Counted from the first letter of the stretch, positions 37,301 through 49,341 are shown. The stretch: 64,000 nucleotides of DNA from Caprella mutica (GCA_947561585.1 CANNZV010000506.1:62001-126000); one strand, 5' to 3'. The notes: generated from the letters alone by a model not told the origin. A program made the numbers and translations.

Positions 37301-40150
37301 ATATTTCATTCTGTATATTGAAATCTCATTATTTATGAGATTTATTTTTCTGAGAATCCAAACTACATAATATGAAATAATTTAATGTATTTGGTATTGA
37401 GAAATTAAATGAAAAGTTGTATGAAGGAAAAAAGTCATAATTTATGCAAACCAAAGGTTATTGAAAAAAATATCACGGGGTGACTATGCATTACTACAAT
37501 ACATATTTTGTCCCACATTGTTAACATAGGTCATGGTAGGTAATAGGTCATATTGGTTACTGACCAATGTTGACAAACACTCAACTACTACGGTGTGTGT
37601 TAGAGTAATAAGATAGGTTCTCTCATATCTTCACCACTTTATTGTTCAATTGTATTTCAAATTGATAATAATTATTTATTATATCGTCTGAGTGTGGATG
37701 AACTAATAATATAAATGATTGATTATCGTTAATGATGTATCCATTAATTAACATTTCTGCAATTATTGTTTCCCACGCACAATAAGAAAGAAATATCTTG
37801 TGATGAATTTATTCTCACTAGGAATAAACTCACACATTCAATTATTTGTAAGTAATTGTAATTGTTATTTATATTACCCATTGATAAAGTTATTGTTGTG
37901 CCATAGAAGATGAAATTATCAAAACCTTAATTTTTATCTATTTCTATTATCACTTCAAATTATATATTTCAAGTATAGAAGAATAATTTTGTAAATTCAT
38001 TTCCTCTTTTCTTAAAGAATACCACACATTTGAATTATAATTTCGCAGTCATTTTTTTCAAATATCGAGATTGCTTTTTCGATTGTGTTCGCCCATTCGA
38101 AGAGGTGCTTAATGACATCAGATTTCAATAACTCTCTAAACAAAATTTACTGCTTCCATTATCGCCTCTATTTTATCACAATGATAAGTTTATTTCATTG
38201 ACAAAGAAAAATTGAAGAAACAAAGTCGAAACAATTTGATGAAAATGGTTTTCAATTTTATTTGTTATTATCAATTTAGTTGCCATTATTTTTTTATTCA
38301 CTTATTTTTAAATGAATAAATAAATTATATTTAATGGGTAAATAATTTATATAATCGAATAAATTATTTAAATTGATGACTGAATAATATATATCAATGA
38401 ATTCATAATTTATATTAATGAATTCATAATTTATATTAATGAATTCATAATTTATATTAATGAATTCATAATTCATATAATTGAATAAATAAATTATATT
38501 TATTCATTCATTTTACCGTTTCATTAAGGTCCTCTTTTGAAGATTTAGAACACTGATGTCATTTAATTCGTCACAAAATCAATCTTCATTAAAGTTATGT
38601 TAATTTCCTTTATAATCTCCATGTTATACTCCGTTGCTCCAAAACAGAACATATCAGCTAAATGAGACTTCAGATTGCTCCATTCGAATGGGAATATTCT
38701 TTGTTTCATTCAGTGCTACTCCAGACACAGTGACGGAATGTTGATGTGTGTCATTCGGTACCTCCTCGTGTCATCACGTCACGTGTTACTATTCTAGAAG
38801 CTGTGTAGCATTTAGCAAATAGTTTTTATAGTGAATGCATGTGTAGAAATATATTTCATAAATTAATGTGATTTAAAAGTGAAAATATATCAGATTTTCA
38901 TCGATTTAACAAATTATTTCGGTACCCGTGGAAAATTTCAGGTAAATTTTACCTGATCGTTCTGATAAATTTTAAATTAATTAGCGTCTTATAAATAATT
39001 CTTTTTATTTACAATTATATAACTATCCTAAAGATGTTTAATAATCACACTGATAATTCATTTACAATTAAATTTTGAACTAACTTTTGATCCAACTTCA
39101 ACTTCAGTCCTCTGCCATTGGGTAATAAGAAGACTGTATCTCCTTTTTCAATATTAATTATCACATCGGCATCTCCTCAGTGACAGGAGAGGCATCACCA
39201 CCTCTCTTCAGACTCTCCTCTGTGCTACTAGTTACCGCAAATAACTTACCTGCTCCTATTTCAAAAAGAAACTCTAGGATATGCAATACCAACACAGATA
39301 ATTCGTCACTGGAGATATTTATTAACAAGAATAATATGATGCCAAGGATTTAAATTTCAAAAGCAAGAGTATATGGTATTTCGATTAAGAATATTCTGGA
39401 ATATATATAGTGTGATGATACCTATGCTATTTAGTTTGTTAATTTTTCTTTAGAACAGAGTTTACGGTTATAGTACTCAGACACTCACCGTACTCGTAAA
39501 GTGTGAATTAATATAGATCATGAGCCAATCTGACACTATATAAATGTGATAAACATATCTGCTAAATTTTAATACCATCTTCCCGAGTACTTGAAGTTTA
39601 CTTAAGTTTCCGGGAACCCCAATTCTACCCTTATTAATTTTGTGTTACCAATTATTTTATTTTTTGAAAAATTTATTTGCAGCATTTTGCAGTTAAAAGA
39701 CTTTGCCCATAAATAATTATAATTTTAGTACTGATATAGATAATAATTATTAACCATGTTAGTCAGTTTTCACTTTATTTAATTAAATAATCGAATGAAC
39801 TAAGAAATGAAGTAACAAAATGGAGACGAAGCTTGCAAATATAGACAATGTGCTCCACCATTACCAATTTTACCATACTGGAAGGATTCCCATGTAATCT
39901 GCATTCTTTAATATCCAGCTTAACACCAATAAAGAAAACACTCCCTGGATTCTAATCCCAGGCATTAAGTCCCCGCCAATATTAAAATAGCTCCAGTGCT
40001 GCGTGTAGCGGATTAAAGAGAGTTTGTCTGGCGCTCTGCAAAGCACAAGCTAAACTTCAAGACTCCCATTGTTATTTGTTAGTAATTATACATAAGATTA
40101 ATATGAATAGATATAAGCTGTAGTGTAAATACTATATTATCTACTGTAAT
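34370..40150. other. AT-rich stretch without recognisable gene
   Basis: Apart from the 21-bp repeat at 38396 I saw no gene or element. ORFs at 34695-34913, 35713-35919, 35976-36182 (minus) and 36022-36243 show no domain. The overlap of the last two on opposite strands argues against both. Around 38750-38800 a TCACGTCACGTG word, with E-box CACGTG, stands out in otherwise plain DNA, but no promoter can be claimed. Confidence 0.55.
38396..38475. repeat. 21-bp tandem repeat, about 4 copies
   Basis: GAATTCATAATTTATATTAA plus T repeats at 38399, 38420, 38441 and 38462, giving four EcoRI words 21 bp apart. The minus ORF across it (NYEFINI heptads) is an artefact of the repeat. Confidence 0.92.
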
Positions 40151-40806
40151 CTCAGAGAAAAGAGTCACTGTGATGATGTACTATCAGAGAAAAGAGTCAC
40201 TGTGATGATGTACTATCAGAGAAAAGAGTCACTGTGATGATGTACTATCAGAGAAAAGAGTCACTGTGATGATGTACTATCAGAGAAAAGAGTCACTCTG
40301 ATGATGTACTATCAGAGAAAATAGTCACTGTGATGATGTACTGTCAGAGAAAAGAGTCACTGTGATGATGTACTATCAGAGAAAAGAGTCACTGTGATGA
40401 TGTACTATAAGAGAAAAGAGTCACTGTGATGATGTACTATCAGAGAAACGAGTCACTCTGATGATGTACTATCAGAGAAAAGAGTCTATGTGATGATGTA
40501 CTGTCAGAGAAAATAGTCACTGTGATGATGTACTATCAGAGAAAAGAGTCACTCTGATGATGTACTATCAGAGAAAATAGTCACTGTGATGATGTACTAT
40601 CAGAGAAAAGAGTCACTGTGATGATGTACTATAAGAGAAAAGAGTCACTGTGATGATGTACTATCAGAGAAAAGAGTCACTGTGATGATGTACTATCAGA
40701 GAAAAGAGTCACTGTGATGATGTACTATCAGAGAAAATAGTCACTGTGATGATGTACTATCAGAGAAAATAGTCACTGTGATGATGTACTATCAGAGAAA
40801 ATAGTT
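40151..40806. repeat. 32-bp minisatellite, about 20 copies
   Basis: The unit is ATCAGAGAAAAGAGTCACTG followed by TGATGATGTACT. Copies are 32 bp apart with mostly single-base variants (GAGTCACTCTG, AATAGTCACTG). The array ends exactly where a perfect 27-bp inverted repeat begins (40804). The same unit forms a second array at 55335-55700 in the same orientation. Confidence 0.95.
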
Positions 40807-40940
40807 TGATAATTTCACATTTGTGAAAACTAATTATATATAGATATGAGAAAAAAGTGGCACCATCAAAATCCAGAGACTATTTTACTAATCACGTTTT
40901 ACTAATATAATTTGTTTTCACAAATGTGAAATTATCAAAC
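40804..40940. repeat. Perfect 27-bp inverted repeat at the minisatellite edge
   Basis: The left arm 40804-40830 begins GTTTGATAATTTCACATTTG and the right arm 40914-40940 is its exact reverse complement, around 83 nt. A related word, AAATGTGAAATTAGTAAACT, occurs at 56361, downstream of the second 32-bp array, so arm and array seem to belong to one mobile family. Confidence 0.85.
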
Positions 40941-40999
40941 TGTGGAAAATGATTTTTCGATTCAGTTTTCATTGTATCTGAATGCAAATTTATAATTGA

Positions 41000-41450
41000 A
41001 GATTCATCAAACCGAAGAAAAATATTGATTCTCCCTTTTCACCTGTTATATTTATAGTGGATATATTCTCAAAATTATGTGTTTTTCTATGAAATGCGGA
41101 TACTTTGAATAAATATATGTTGTTCAAATATTTTTGTTAGAGAATGAATGCACATGCAATATTAATTCACATGCTATTGACTATCTGATATTATTTATTT
41201 ACATGTATGATTTTTTTTTTTCAAAACTTGAAGAAGTCCGATATGCATAAATGAACATTAGCATTTAATATATACTGCAGTTATTATTGTTTGAATATCA
41301 TCGCACAGTAAATGATAGGACTTACTGTTATGATCTTCCTGCAAATCATTTATTTTGCAATTTATAATTTAAATTTCATTGTTTATATTTAATATGAAAA
41401 AGTAAATTAGAAAACAGTGAAAATAACATCACTTTAGAGACTATTTCCTG
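41000..41450. other. AT-rich spacer between two minisatellites
   Basis: No gene or structured element was recognised here. Confidence 0.55.
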
Positions 41451-41457
41451 AACATTA

Positions 41458-42215
41458 ATGTATATACCGTATTTCCCCCTCACCAGAATGTATATGCCGT
41501 ATTTCCTCTTCACCAGAATGTATATGCCGTATTTCCTCTTCACCAGAATGTATATGCCGTATTTCCTATTCACCAGAATGTATATGCCGTATTTCCTCTT
41601 CACCAGAATGTATATGCCGTATTTCCTCTTCACCAGGATGTATATGCCTTATTTTCCCTTCACCAGAATGTATATGCCGTATTTTCCCCTTCACCAGAAT
41701 GTATATGCCGTATTTCTTCTTCACTAGAATGTATATGCCGTATTTCCTCTTCACCAGAAGGTATATGCCGTATTTCCTTTTCACCAGAGTGTATATGCCG
41801 TATTTCCTCTTCACCAGAATGTATATGCCGTATTTCCTCTTCACCAGAATGTATATGCCGTATTTCCTCTTCACCAGAATGTATATGCCGTATTTCCTCT
41901 TCACCAGAATGTATATGCCGTATTTCCTCTTCACCAGAATGTATATGCCGTATTTCCTCTTCACCAGGATGTATATGCCGTATTTTCCCTTCACCAGAAT
42001 GTATATGCCGTATTTCCTCTTCACCAGAATGTATATGCCGTATTTCCTCTTCACCAGAATGTATATGCCGTTTCCTCTTCACCAGGATGTATATGCCGTA
42101 TTTTCCCTTCACCAGAATGTATATGCCGTATTTCCTCTTCACCAGAATGTATATGCCGTATTTTCCCTTCACCAGAATGTATATGCCGTATTTCCTCTTC
42201 ACTAGAATGTATATA
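41458..42215. repeat. 30-bp minisatellite, about 25 copies, open in several frames
   Basis: The unit is ATGTATATGCCGTATTTCCT followed by CTTCACCAGA. Because 30 is a multiple of three and most frames lack stops, the array yields false ORFs of up to 180 codons on both strands: MYMPYFLFTR decapeptides on plus, KRKYGIYILV and RHIHSGEEEI decapeptides on minus. Copies differ by C/T changes in the CCT/CCC part; one unit near 42070 lacks three bases and one near 41690 has one extra, which shifts the frames. Such indels and the lack of any flanking exon argue against coding. Confidence 0.95.
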
Positions 42216-43664
42216 CTACGACTCTAACTTCTCTTTCCAATGATGTATCAATACCTTCAATTTGTTTTATGTTCATCAATGGAAGTAGCAATCATTAAAG
42301 GCTGAATTTAATTACAAATTGAAAGCAATAAGCCTAATAAAAGATAGCGAATGGTAACTCACTTTTGCAACACACATTATATTGAATTAGGCATATATGT
42401 ATGTATATATATATGTATTTGTGTTGGGATCCCTCCTGTAAATATTTGATGATGTAAATTGGCTGCTGTGACTACATTTGATACCTTATTGCTTTTTCTA
42501 ACATATTTCGTGGGTGAATTGTTTATTCTTAACTGTGAATTATATAACACTATTCCATTTATTTATTTGATTCTTTATCACATATGACATATTATAGTTA
42601 ATATCATTATTTCATTTTTACATTATACATTTCTGGCACTTTACGTGGTGATTTTTTATTTTTTTATAATTACGAATAATTATAAAAGGATAACATTTTT
42701 CTTTTTGATCCCAGAGGTAAAAAATGTACTTTTTTCATGATTTATTAAATATTTCTGGCGAGTTAAATTTTCTTAAAATTCTCACTTTTTTAAATATCTC
42801 TTTTTTATAGCAGAAAAATAATCACAATTAGTATAATGGAACAACATATCTCAAATTTAATTATTTACTTTAAGTGTAAGACAAGATTACACCATGTTTG
42901 TATTTAAATGAAATATATCGATATTAAAAATAGCATTAATATATCTAAATTTCTATTTACATCTTCCTTGTCATCAATCATCCAATCATGACAGATTTTA
43001 TGGAGATTCAAAACAGTTCTCTCTACTTTGATGTTGATTTCTATCTAAGATCTGAAAACTTCCACTTCAATAGCAAAATATTAAATATAGGAATGTGAAA
43101 TTCTCCCCTACCGATATGAACAACTCCCTGCTTCCTCAAAAGATGGTCAATTTCGTTCCATATGAGACAATATCGTGTCCCCCATTTCGTGATATTGAGA
43201 TTTCAGTTTAGGATTCTCATTCTTCTAACAATCTTTTTCTTCTAACAGTCTACGTTCATTTTTTTTAAAAGAACAATTATATTTACTAATTCAAATAATA
43301 AAAAATTAGTGAGTTTTTTTTGTTACCCAAACATTTTACTTGTATTGACCAATCAACTAATTTTACTATTAATATTGTATCAATATCGGAGTAATATTGC
43401 TCTTTATTTAAATTAAGTACTGTATTGCAGTACTGCACTTTTTAGTGGCAACATAAAATATCGTGAATTTCAATTGTTAATAATCAATGTCTATCAGCTT
43501 GACATTTCAAAGTAGAATAACATTTGATAGAGAAGATAATTTATATTTTCAACGTAATTTCCCTATTATCAAAAAAATTATTAAAAATTTAACTTTGTTA
43601 GTATTTTAAGATAGGAGCTTTCGAATACAGAAAGATGTCAATTCATCGTCAGGAACAAGTCATG

Positions 43665-43791
43665 TAAACCTGATCCAACTGTCATATGTTAAGTACCTGT
43701 TTTCTATATGAGCTTNNNNNNNNNNNNNNNNNNNNNNNNCTAAACCTGATCCAACTGTCGTATGTTAAGTACCTGTTTTCTATGTGAGCTT
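43665..43791. repeat. 51-bp direct repeat on either side of an assembly gap
   Basis: 43665-43715 and 43741-43791 are the same 51 bp with two differences (both A/G). Between them are 24 unknown bases (43716-43739) and one C. This may be a true tandem copy. It may also be one sequence placed twice where two contigs or two haplotypes were joined. Confidence 0.85.
43716..43739. other. Run of 24 N, assembly gap
   Basis: Unknown bases. The length is probably nominal. Confidence 0.98.
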
Positions 43792-44651
43792 TTTATCTTA
43801 AATTTAATTATAAAGATAACTCTTTATAACTATTTGTTTTAATTTGTTACAGAAAAAGTTGAATAATGTAGTACATACCTATTGCTGCCAAGATACATCT
43901 TCTTGAACTATGTTTAACTAAATTCTTTTAATCTATCAGATAAATAAGAGGTGTACTATTAATTCACACTATATCAGCATAATTTCACTAAAATAATACA
44001 ATCAAACTACCTACAAAGTTCACCCTCCGACTATCTCTTAAAGCTATAACAGTTATCATCGTACCTGCTACTTTAAAAAAATGAATTAAGAATTAAATAT
44101 CAAATTATGAGATAGAGATCTAGTACAGAAAGTAGGTATCCAACAAAAGACAGAAGGTCATGGAAGTCATTGTTTGGTCCAGGTTTTCAAACCTGTTCCT
44201 GATGATGAATAGACAGACATACATCTATCTATTCGAAAGATTGAATCTTAAAAAACTCTGAACTCAACTCTCTTGATGATCCCACCTAGTTTCAATAAGT
44301 CAATCTTCGCGTTAAATATTAAAATAGAAATAACAAAAATGGATTTGCATATAGAAATAGTATTTCTACTAATTGAGAAAAAGGTCTTTGTAACTTCTAT
44401 ATAATACATGATATTAAATATACGTATTTATTGTTTATAAAAGCATTATATGTATTCGATTTATTCAATTTTTTAAGAATCAGGTAATAAATTTATCGAT
44501 GAAGAAATGTTGATGCATATAATTTATTTTGAAGTAGCAATTTGTGATTCAAATATGGAAGTTAATATTAAAATTCAAGTTACTATTCATAGTTATTATT
44601 ATTTTCGAACTGATATCTAAAATTTGAAAGAAAATTAAAAATACTAAATTA

Positions 44652-45083
44652 TTACCTTCAGATTGTGGAAGGTTATATTTTAGGTGGCATTTATTTATTT
44701 ATTTAAATTCTTAATATTCGCATAAATCAAAAGGTAATGTAGCAAATTGCTTAGATTTTGTCGAGACGACTGCTCTTCTTCCAAGAACCATCTGGTAAAT
44801 TAATTTTGGGAGAGATATATCTCAAATATATTCAACCAAATTGCCTAAATTTTGATGGAACGATTGGCCAATATCCAGCAACCATTTTAGTAGGTTTCGA
44901 GTGAACGGGCAAAGGTCAAGATCATTTATAAATCAAATAATATAACAAAATTCCTGAAATTTGGAGGGACGATTAGTCACTATCCAGGAAAGATCAAGGT
45001 CATTTATAACTCAAGTATACTAATGGATGGTCAAGGTTCTATGCGGCATAATGTATGCGCTTATACGAGTGCACATCATCTAG
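44652..45083 (+). mobile_element. Helitron-like non-autonomous element, copy A
   Basis: The 3' end reads GCGCTTATACGAGTGC, a short hairpin, then ACATCAT and CTAG (45080-45083) immediately before T, the standard Helitron 3' terminus. The body has the GGTCAAAGGTCAAGATCATT and ATTTATAACTCAA words shared with the copies at 55741 and 57076. The 5' start, TTACCTT, opens a second hairpin (ACCTTC with GAAGGT). This copy is the shortest of the three, with roughly two degraded monomers. There is no Rep/helicase ORF, so movement would need an autonomous partner. The 5' end lacks the usual TC, so that boundary is approximate. Confidence 0.7.
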
Positions 45084-45149
45084 TATTTCTAATAGAATTT
45101 TATCATTTTTTTTCGGTATTTGCAATTTTAGATAATAGCGCTAGGGTTA

Positions 45150-45445
45150 TGCTCTTAAAAAACTATGCTTGTAAGCTTCATTTACTGTCACCTCTTCATT
45201 TTCCTCAGTTCTACCGGTGACTGTAGGCACTGGTGCTAGAGTCCCTTTTCGTATAATGCATTGGTATGTGACTGCATTCACTAGGTAGCTTTTCTGCATT
45301 CATGAGAATTGTCTCTGACGTTGATAGGTGACCGTGTTCTTGGAGCCACTTCCCATACTAACTGCTACTTCCAGTCCCTTGTATATAGTTTATTCAAAGG
45401 TCAGCGATATGGCTTTTGGTTATGAAGTAAACGTTAAACCCCCAC
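45150..45445. repeat. Dispersed repeat shared with the foldback interior
   Basis: The segment resembles 6990-7260 inside the foldback element, in the same orientation. Shared words include CACCTCTTCA, TGACTGCATTCAC versus TGATTGCATCCAC, AGGTAGCTTTT versus AAGTAGCTTTT, CATCCATGAG versus CATTCATGAG, and CTTCCAGTCC. On the minus strand both give related short peptides (SYLVNAVTYQ and SYFVDAITYQ, each followed by I-R-K and A-P-V), which hints that the ancestor was coding, but the family is not recognised. It ends shortly before the broken piggyBac transposase. Confidence 0.6.
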
Positions 45446-45514
45446 TAATTAAAGAATTATTTCTAAGGGAAGATATTATATGCTCCTGAAGAGCACTTTT
45501 TCTTCTTTAATTTA

Positions 45515-45880
45515 TTGTTAACAATAAACAATTTCCTTCCTACTGAACAGTCGTATCCAAATTGTGTTCTCTTGTCATTTGACAAATCCACTATAGCTAG
45601 CGTTTGGCGCAGTGATACTATAGTGACTGTACTCTGCATGAAGAACTGTTACTCTCTTCTAAGTAAATCTCATGAGGAATGCAAGTGTGATGAGATTCGG
45701 GAAAGAGGGAATCGATTTGGTGTTAATATTCCATCCCTCCATCACAAGGAATGGAGTGCTCATCTACTGGGAAATCTGCTACAGAGATAATAAATTCATC
45801 AGCATTGGCGCTCTAGGAGAAGAATTCGGACAAATTCACTTGAATCTACATGTTAAGAATTATATTTCTATTCACGTTAT
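45515..45880 (+). pseudogene. Broken piggyBac-like transposase, C-terminal part
   Basis: Two overlapping ORFs (45515-45790 and 45672-45884) together carry the conserved C-terminal order of piggyBac transposases. DKSTIASVWRSDTIVTVLCM corresponds to the W.D...V..LS block, FHPSIT to the P.P.I block before YN, and 45751-45788 to the MGGVDLLD...RY block, here readable as GV.LLGNLLQR. After it, GQIHLNLHVKN fits the F..LL...V.N block. At least two frameshifts and a stop just after LLQR break the frame. The catalytic DDD core upstream is not recognisable, so the copy is inactive. It is on the same strand as the Helitron-like copy just upstream. The piggyBac-type MITEs at 33743 and 52145 would need an enzyme of this superfamily, but that this copy ever mobilised them is only a guess. 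Confidence 0.65.
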
Positions 45881-45899
45881 ATGATAGATCCTAGTGGAA

Positions 45900-46500
45900 G
45901 ATTCAATATTTTTTTCATCATCCGCCTTATAATTAATAATAAATCAATGTAAATGGATGTAATGGGTGTGTTTGTTTTTTATCAATCTATTAATCGAAAT
46001 AGATTAAACTTTATTGACAAAGTTAGTTCTATTTTCCAAAATATGTTATATTTTAAATACAAGCGCGCATTAATTTTGTTTATCCACGTATTTCATAAAT
46101 TCTACCGTGATAAATAATATTTGCGTATTTAGTAGATATCATGAAAATGATCCAAAATAAATAAAATAATCATAGTTATCAGAAAAAGTTTATGCTAATA
46201 TAATATATATTAGCTATTCCTTAATCTTACAGTATCTTTGATAGAATTGAGAGCTCGTCAGTTGAATATTCCACTAAATCAGTTAATACACTTAAATATT
46301 CTTCAATATCGGAATCTAAATAATGGAACTACCAAATGATAAATTCAGCGATCTGTCAATTATCTCTATGGTTCAATCCCCAACATATGACTTAAAGAGA
46401 AGTAACCTGGACAATGGACATTGCAAGACGTGTCATGAATTATAGTTTGGTTTTGAATACAATAACTTGGTCTTAGATCTTGATTTTTAATAGGGGGAAT
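45900..46500. other. AT-rich stretch without recognisable gene
   Basis: Nothing was recognised. A B-box-like GGTTCAATCCC at about 46372 has no A box or cloverleaf upstream. Confidence 0.55.
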
Positions 46501-46506
46501 TTCTAA

Positions 46507-46691
46507 GGGTACGTACACACTACAAGCGGAGCGGAGCAGCGCGGAGCGGATTGCCATTAATACAGTTGTTTATTTGGAGCGTCGCTCCTTTCGCAGTGTG
46601 AACAGCCAAGCGTCTCTGCATACGAATACCAAACAACATTAATGGCGCTCCGCTCGCGCCGCTCCGCTCCGCTTGTAGTGTGTTTGAACCC
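46507..46691. mobile_element. GC-rich PIF/Harbinger-type MITE, 185 bp
   Basis: The 3-bp duplication TAA stands on both sides (46504-46506 and 46692-46694). The tips are GGGTACGTACACACTACAAG and, on the minus strand, GGGTTCAAACACACTACAAG. Inverted similarity continues through GCGGAGCGGAGC to GCCATTAAT, about 55 bp per arm. A TWA/TAA duplication with GGG tips is usual for PIF/Harbinger. The strong G+C of the arms (repeated GGAGC) contrasts with the AT-rich setting. A central GGAGCGTCGCTCC palindrome is also present. The minus ORF overlapping the left arm (46366-46557) is not a gene. Confidence 0.88.
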
Positions 46692-46849
46692 TAAGTATCA
46701 TAAAATAGCATTTGTGTAAAGAAAACAAGAAAAGGAACTAACTTAATCTTCTCCCCATAACTTTCCATCTGTGAGTAATCGGATAAAAATATATTTTATT
46801 AAACAATAATTTTTTTTTAATATTAATTCATATTTTGTTATATAGTTCC

Positions 46850-46957
46850 ATTGACTCAGTTTGCTGTGCTATTTAGTGCTATTGACTCAGTTTGCTGTGC
46901 TATTTAGTGCTATTGACTCAGTTTGCTGTGCTATTTAGTGCTATTGACTCAGTTTGG
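46850..46957. repeat. 31-bp tandem repeat, about 3.4 copies
   Basis: TTGACTCAGTTTGCTGTGCT followed by ATTTAGTGCTA repeats almost without change at 46851, 46882 and 46913, then breaks off in a fourth copy after TTGACTCAGTTTG. Each unit holds an AP-1-like TGACTCA by sequence only. Confidence 0.92.
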
Positions 46958-47109
46958 CTACAATTGTACCTTCTGTTGAAAAGCAACTAAAATTATTATT
47001 AAAATCTCGTTGCGTAAGAGTACTTCATATCATAAATATATACAATATTATTAAAAACTCAATTTAAATGTTAAAGAAGCTTTCTAAAACCTTTTTAATA
47101 AATCTATTT

Positions 47110-47240
47110 GAAATTATATTTCAGTACTAAAATACTATCATCAATTTCTAACCGACAGACCATCTCAAATTTCAATGAAGAACAAAATGTTAAATTTTTG
47201 GGCATCAGTTTTGAATCAGAGATGCATGGTTGCTGAGGTC
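47110..47240 (+). pseudogene. Possible reverse transcriptase fragment
   Basis: One frame reads FNEEQNVKFLGISFESEM, ending in a stop soon after. VKFLGI..D is a common block in the C-terminal half of non-LTR reverse transcriptases (compare YVGYSGVILD in the copy at 17655). The match is short, the expected W..H block does not follow, and no other RT motif was recognised. Confidence 0.3.
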
Positions 47241-47349
47241 TGATAAGAGCTGTCTTGATTGCTTCACTTTATCATTGCCTGTCCAGCCAACACCCGATGA
47301 AATGCTCTGAGAAAAGCACTGCCAAATTACATGCTTAAACTATTCTCTA

Positions 47350-48180
47350 TTTGAAAAACTTTAAAACCGATGGCAATTGTAAACTCTAAGAACGATATAC
47401 TTGTTTTTAACCATTTTTATTATTTGATTTTGTTATTAACATCATTGTTCTATATGACTTGTTTTCGAAAGGAATTAAAATAGTCAAAATTTCATGTTAC
47501 TGTATTATTAACATCAATATTCAATCTTTTAAATATAGATTATGAAAAATAATATATGAAGGCAACATTACATCATTTAGTTTTATGGATCGAAAGTTTA
47601 CAAAGAACACAATTAATAATTAAGAATAATAAATTTACATTAAAAATCCATGCCAGATTTTCCAGCGATCGAAAGTTTCCAAAGTACACAATGAAAATCT
47701 GAATCTAATAAATCTAACTTAAACATCCATTGTAAATGTTGACTTAACCTCTACTTCTCGATGAGATGATCATTCAGTGTATCAACTTCCCTGTCCCAAT
47801 TGATTACGATTGTCAGGCTGACTGATGGTGGTTGATTTACTTCTTTGCACTGAGAAGAAGAATAGTCCGAAAAGATTGATTGTCTGGATTTGACGGCCGT
47901 TCTTTCGACTTGTGAGAAATTCTCGATTGAAGTCTGAGATCTGAAGATTTGGATAACCTTCCTTTCTTCGGTCAGAAGAAAATGAACCTGAAAGTTGTTC
48001 GTTAAATTGGCATTAGGTGAGTAAAAAATAATGCGATTTATTTAATGTGACAGATACATGGAAGTGACCGACTAGAGATTATTCTTAATAGAAAGTGGAA
48101 CTTTTTCATGTTTACTATTGAAATACTTTTCTATTTTCTATATTTACTATTTGAGTGGCAAAGCTGATTTCAATTTTTTT
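47350..48180. other. No recognised gene; GC-richer patch with a donor-like end
   Basis: 47740-48016 is less AT-rich than its surroundings and ends in CATTAG-GTGAGTAA, a good 5' splice site. It could be an untranslated first exon or chance. No open frame supports coding. Confidence 0.4.
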
Positions 48181-48185
48181 TTCTA

Positions 48186-48630
48186 CACACAAAGAAAGGA
48201 TTAGTTGAATCAAATCATATTTGATTTGTTTTGACTTACATTTATGAATGGTTTGATTTTGCCCATACTTACGTGTCGTTTTGACTCACTCCTAAACTTA
48301 CAAACAGTAGCACCAACTCTCAAAGTAAGTTAATTTATACACCAGATACATTGGATTAACAGTCTTTGTGAGTTACTACAATACACTCTGTCATAGTTTT
48401 TAACATAAGTTTAAATTCTCAAAAAAAACTGTCAACTCTCATAGTAAGTTGATTCAACCCATAAAATGAATATAATTAACTAATGTTTGATGACACACCA
48501 CGTCATAGTTGTTTTAACACGCATGGAAACATGAATATAGTTCAAGCAGCTCATGTAGTAAATTGATTCAAAGCATGAATTGATGACCCATTAGATATAA
48601 ATCATATGGGTAAACTTTTTTCTCTCTGTG
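48186..48630. mobile_element. MITE-like element with TA flanks, about 445 bp
   Basis: TA stands at both edges (48184-48185 and 48631-48632). The left tip is CACACAAAGAAAGG and the right tip, on the minus strand, is CACAGAGAGAAAAAAG, an imperfect inverted repeat. Internal words GTTGATTCAA, GTAAATTGATTCAA and CTCAAAGTAAGTT recur, so part of the body is internally repetitive. TA target sites suggest the Tc1/mariner superfamily. No ORF was found. Confidence 0.5.
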
Positions 48631-49341
48631 TATTTTGTCCAAAATATTTCGTTTTACCCTGGATTAGGTGGGTAATGCTAAGCATTTATCAGCTATTGTG
48701 AAATTCTATTTTTTTCGACATTACACAATAAATATTTAGGATTGTTTTACGGTCTATTTATGAAAATGATACCTCAAATACAAGCAAGCCAATTAAAATA
48801 TGTATACCTTATTTCTATACATAAACATATTAATCAGATATTGTTTACCTTAAATTTAATTATCTTAGCTCTCAGATATAGACACTATGGTAGTTCATCA
48901 TAATATGAACTTCTTGATGAAATGAAACCATTCGACAGAAAACACTCAGTAATAAATTGAAGACATTTAAGATACACAAAATTTAAGTGAGATGACAATT
49001 CGTCTCAGGTTTCTGTGTTTTATTGTAGTTTGTTATATTGTTCTGTTATTTTCTTAGTAAATATATTATAAACAAATTTTCCTATTAGTTGCAGAATATT
49101 CAGCATTTATGACTAGTGTTAAATGGAGGATAAATGCACTGATCTCGTCACTTTTTATGTCTCGTCGTTCTTGTCAAAGGGATATCAAATAATATGAATA
49201 TATCTTGTTAATATTTATTTAATTGTAACAATTTAATAGTTAGTCAATGTAATTTTCCATATCATTAACAAAATGATTTACTGAGTATATATCTTCATCT
49301 TTTTACCTTAATTGTTTTTTCATTCTTGTGTGAGTGTTTAA

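Larger units (their letters stand above)
42216..44650. other. AT-rich stretch with an assembly gap
   Basis: No gene or element end was recognised. The gap and its duplicated flanks are listed separately. Confidence 0.55.

Noticed and set aside
38294..38476. Minus ORF with NYEFINI heptads
   Set aside because: It is an artefact of a 21-bp AT-rich tandem repeat.
38750..38800. Promoter suggested by TCACGTCACGTG
   Set aside because: A single motif without any supported exon downstream is not evidence of a promoter.
41566..42205. Long overlapping ORFs (up to 180 codons) on both strands
   Set aside because: They are translations of a 30-bp tandem repeat without stops, and array indels shift their frames.
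46366..46390. tRNA gene suggested by GGTTCAATCCC
   Set aside because: There is no A box, acceptor stem or cloverleaf upstream.
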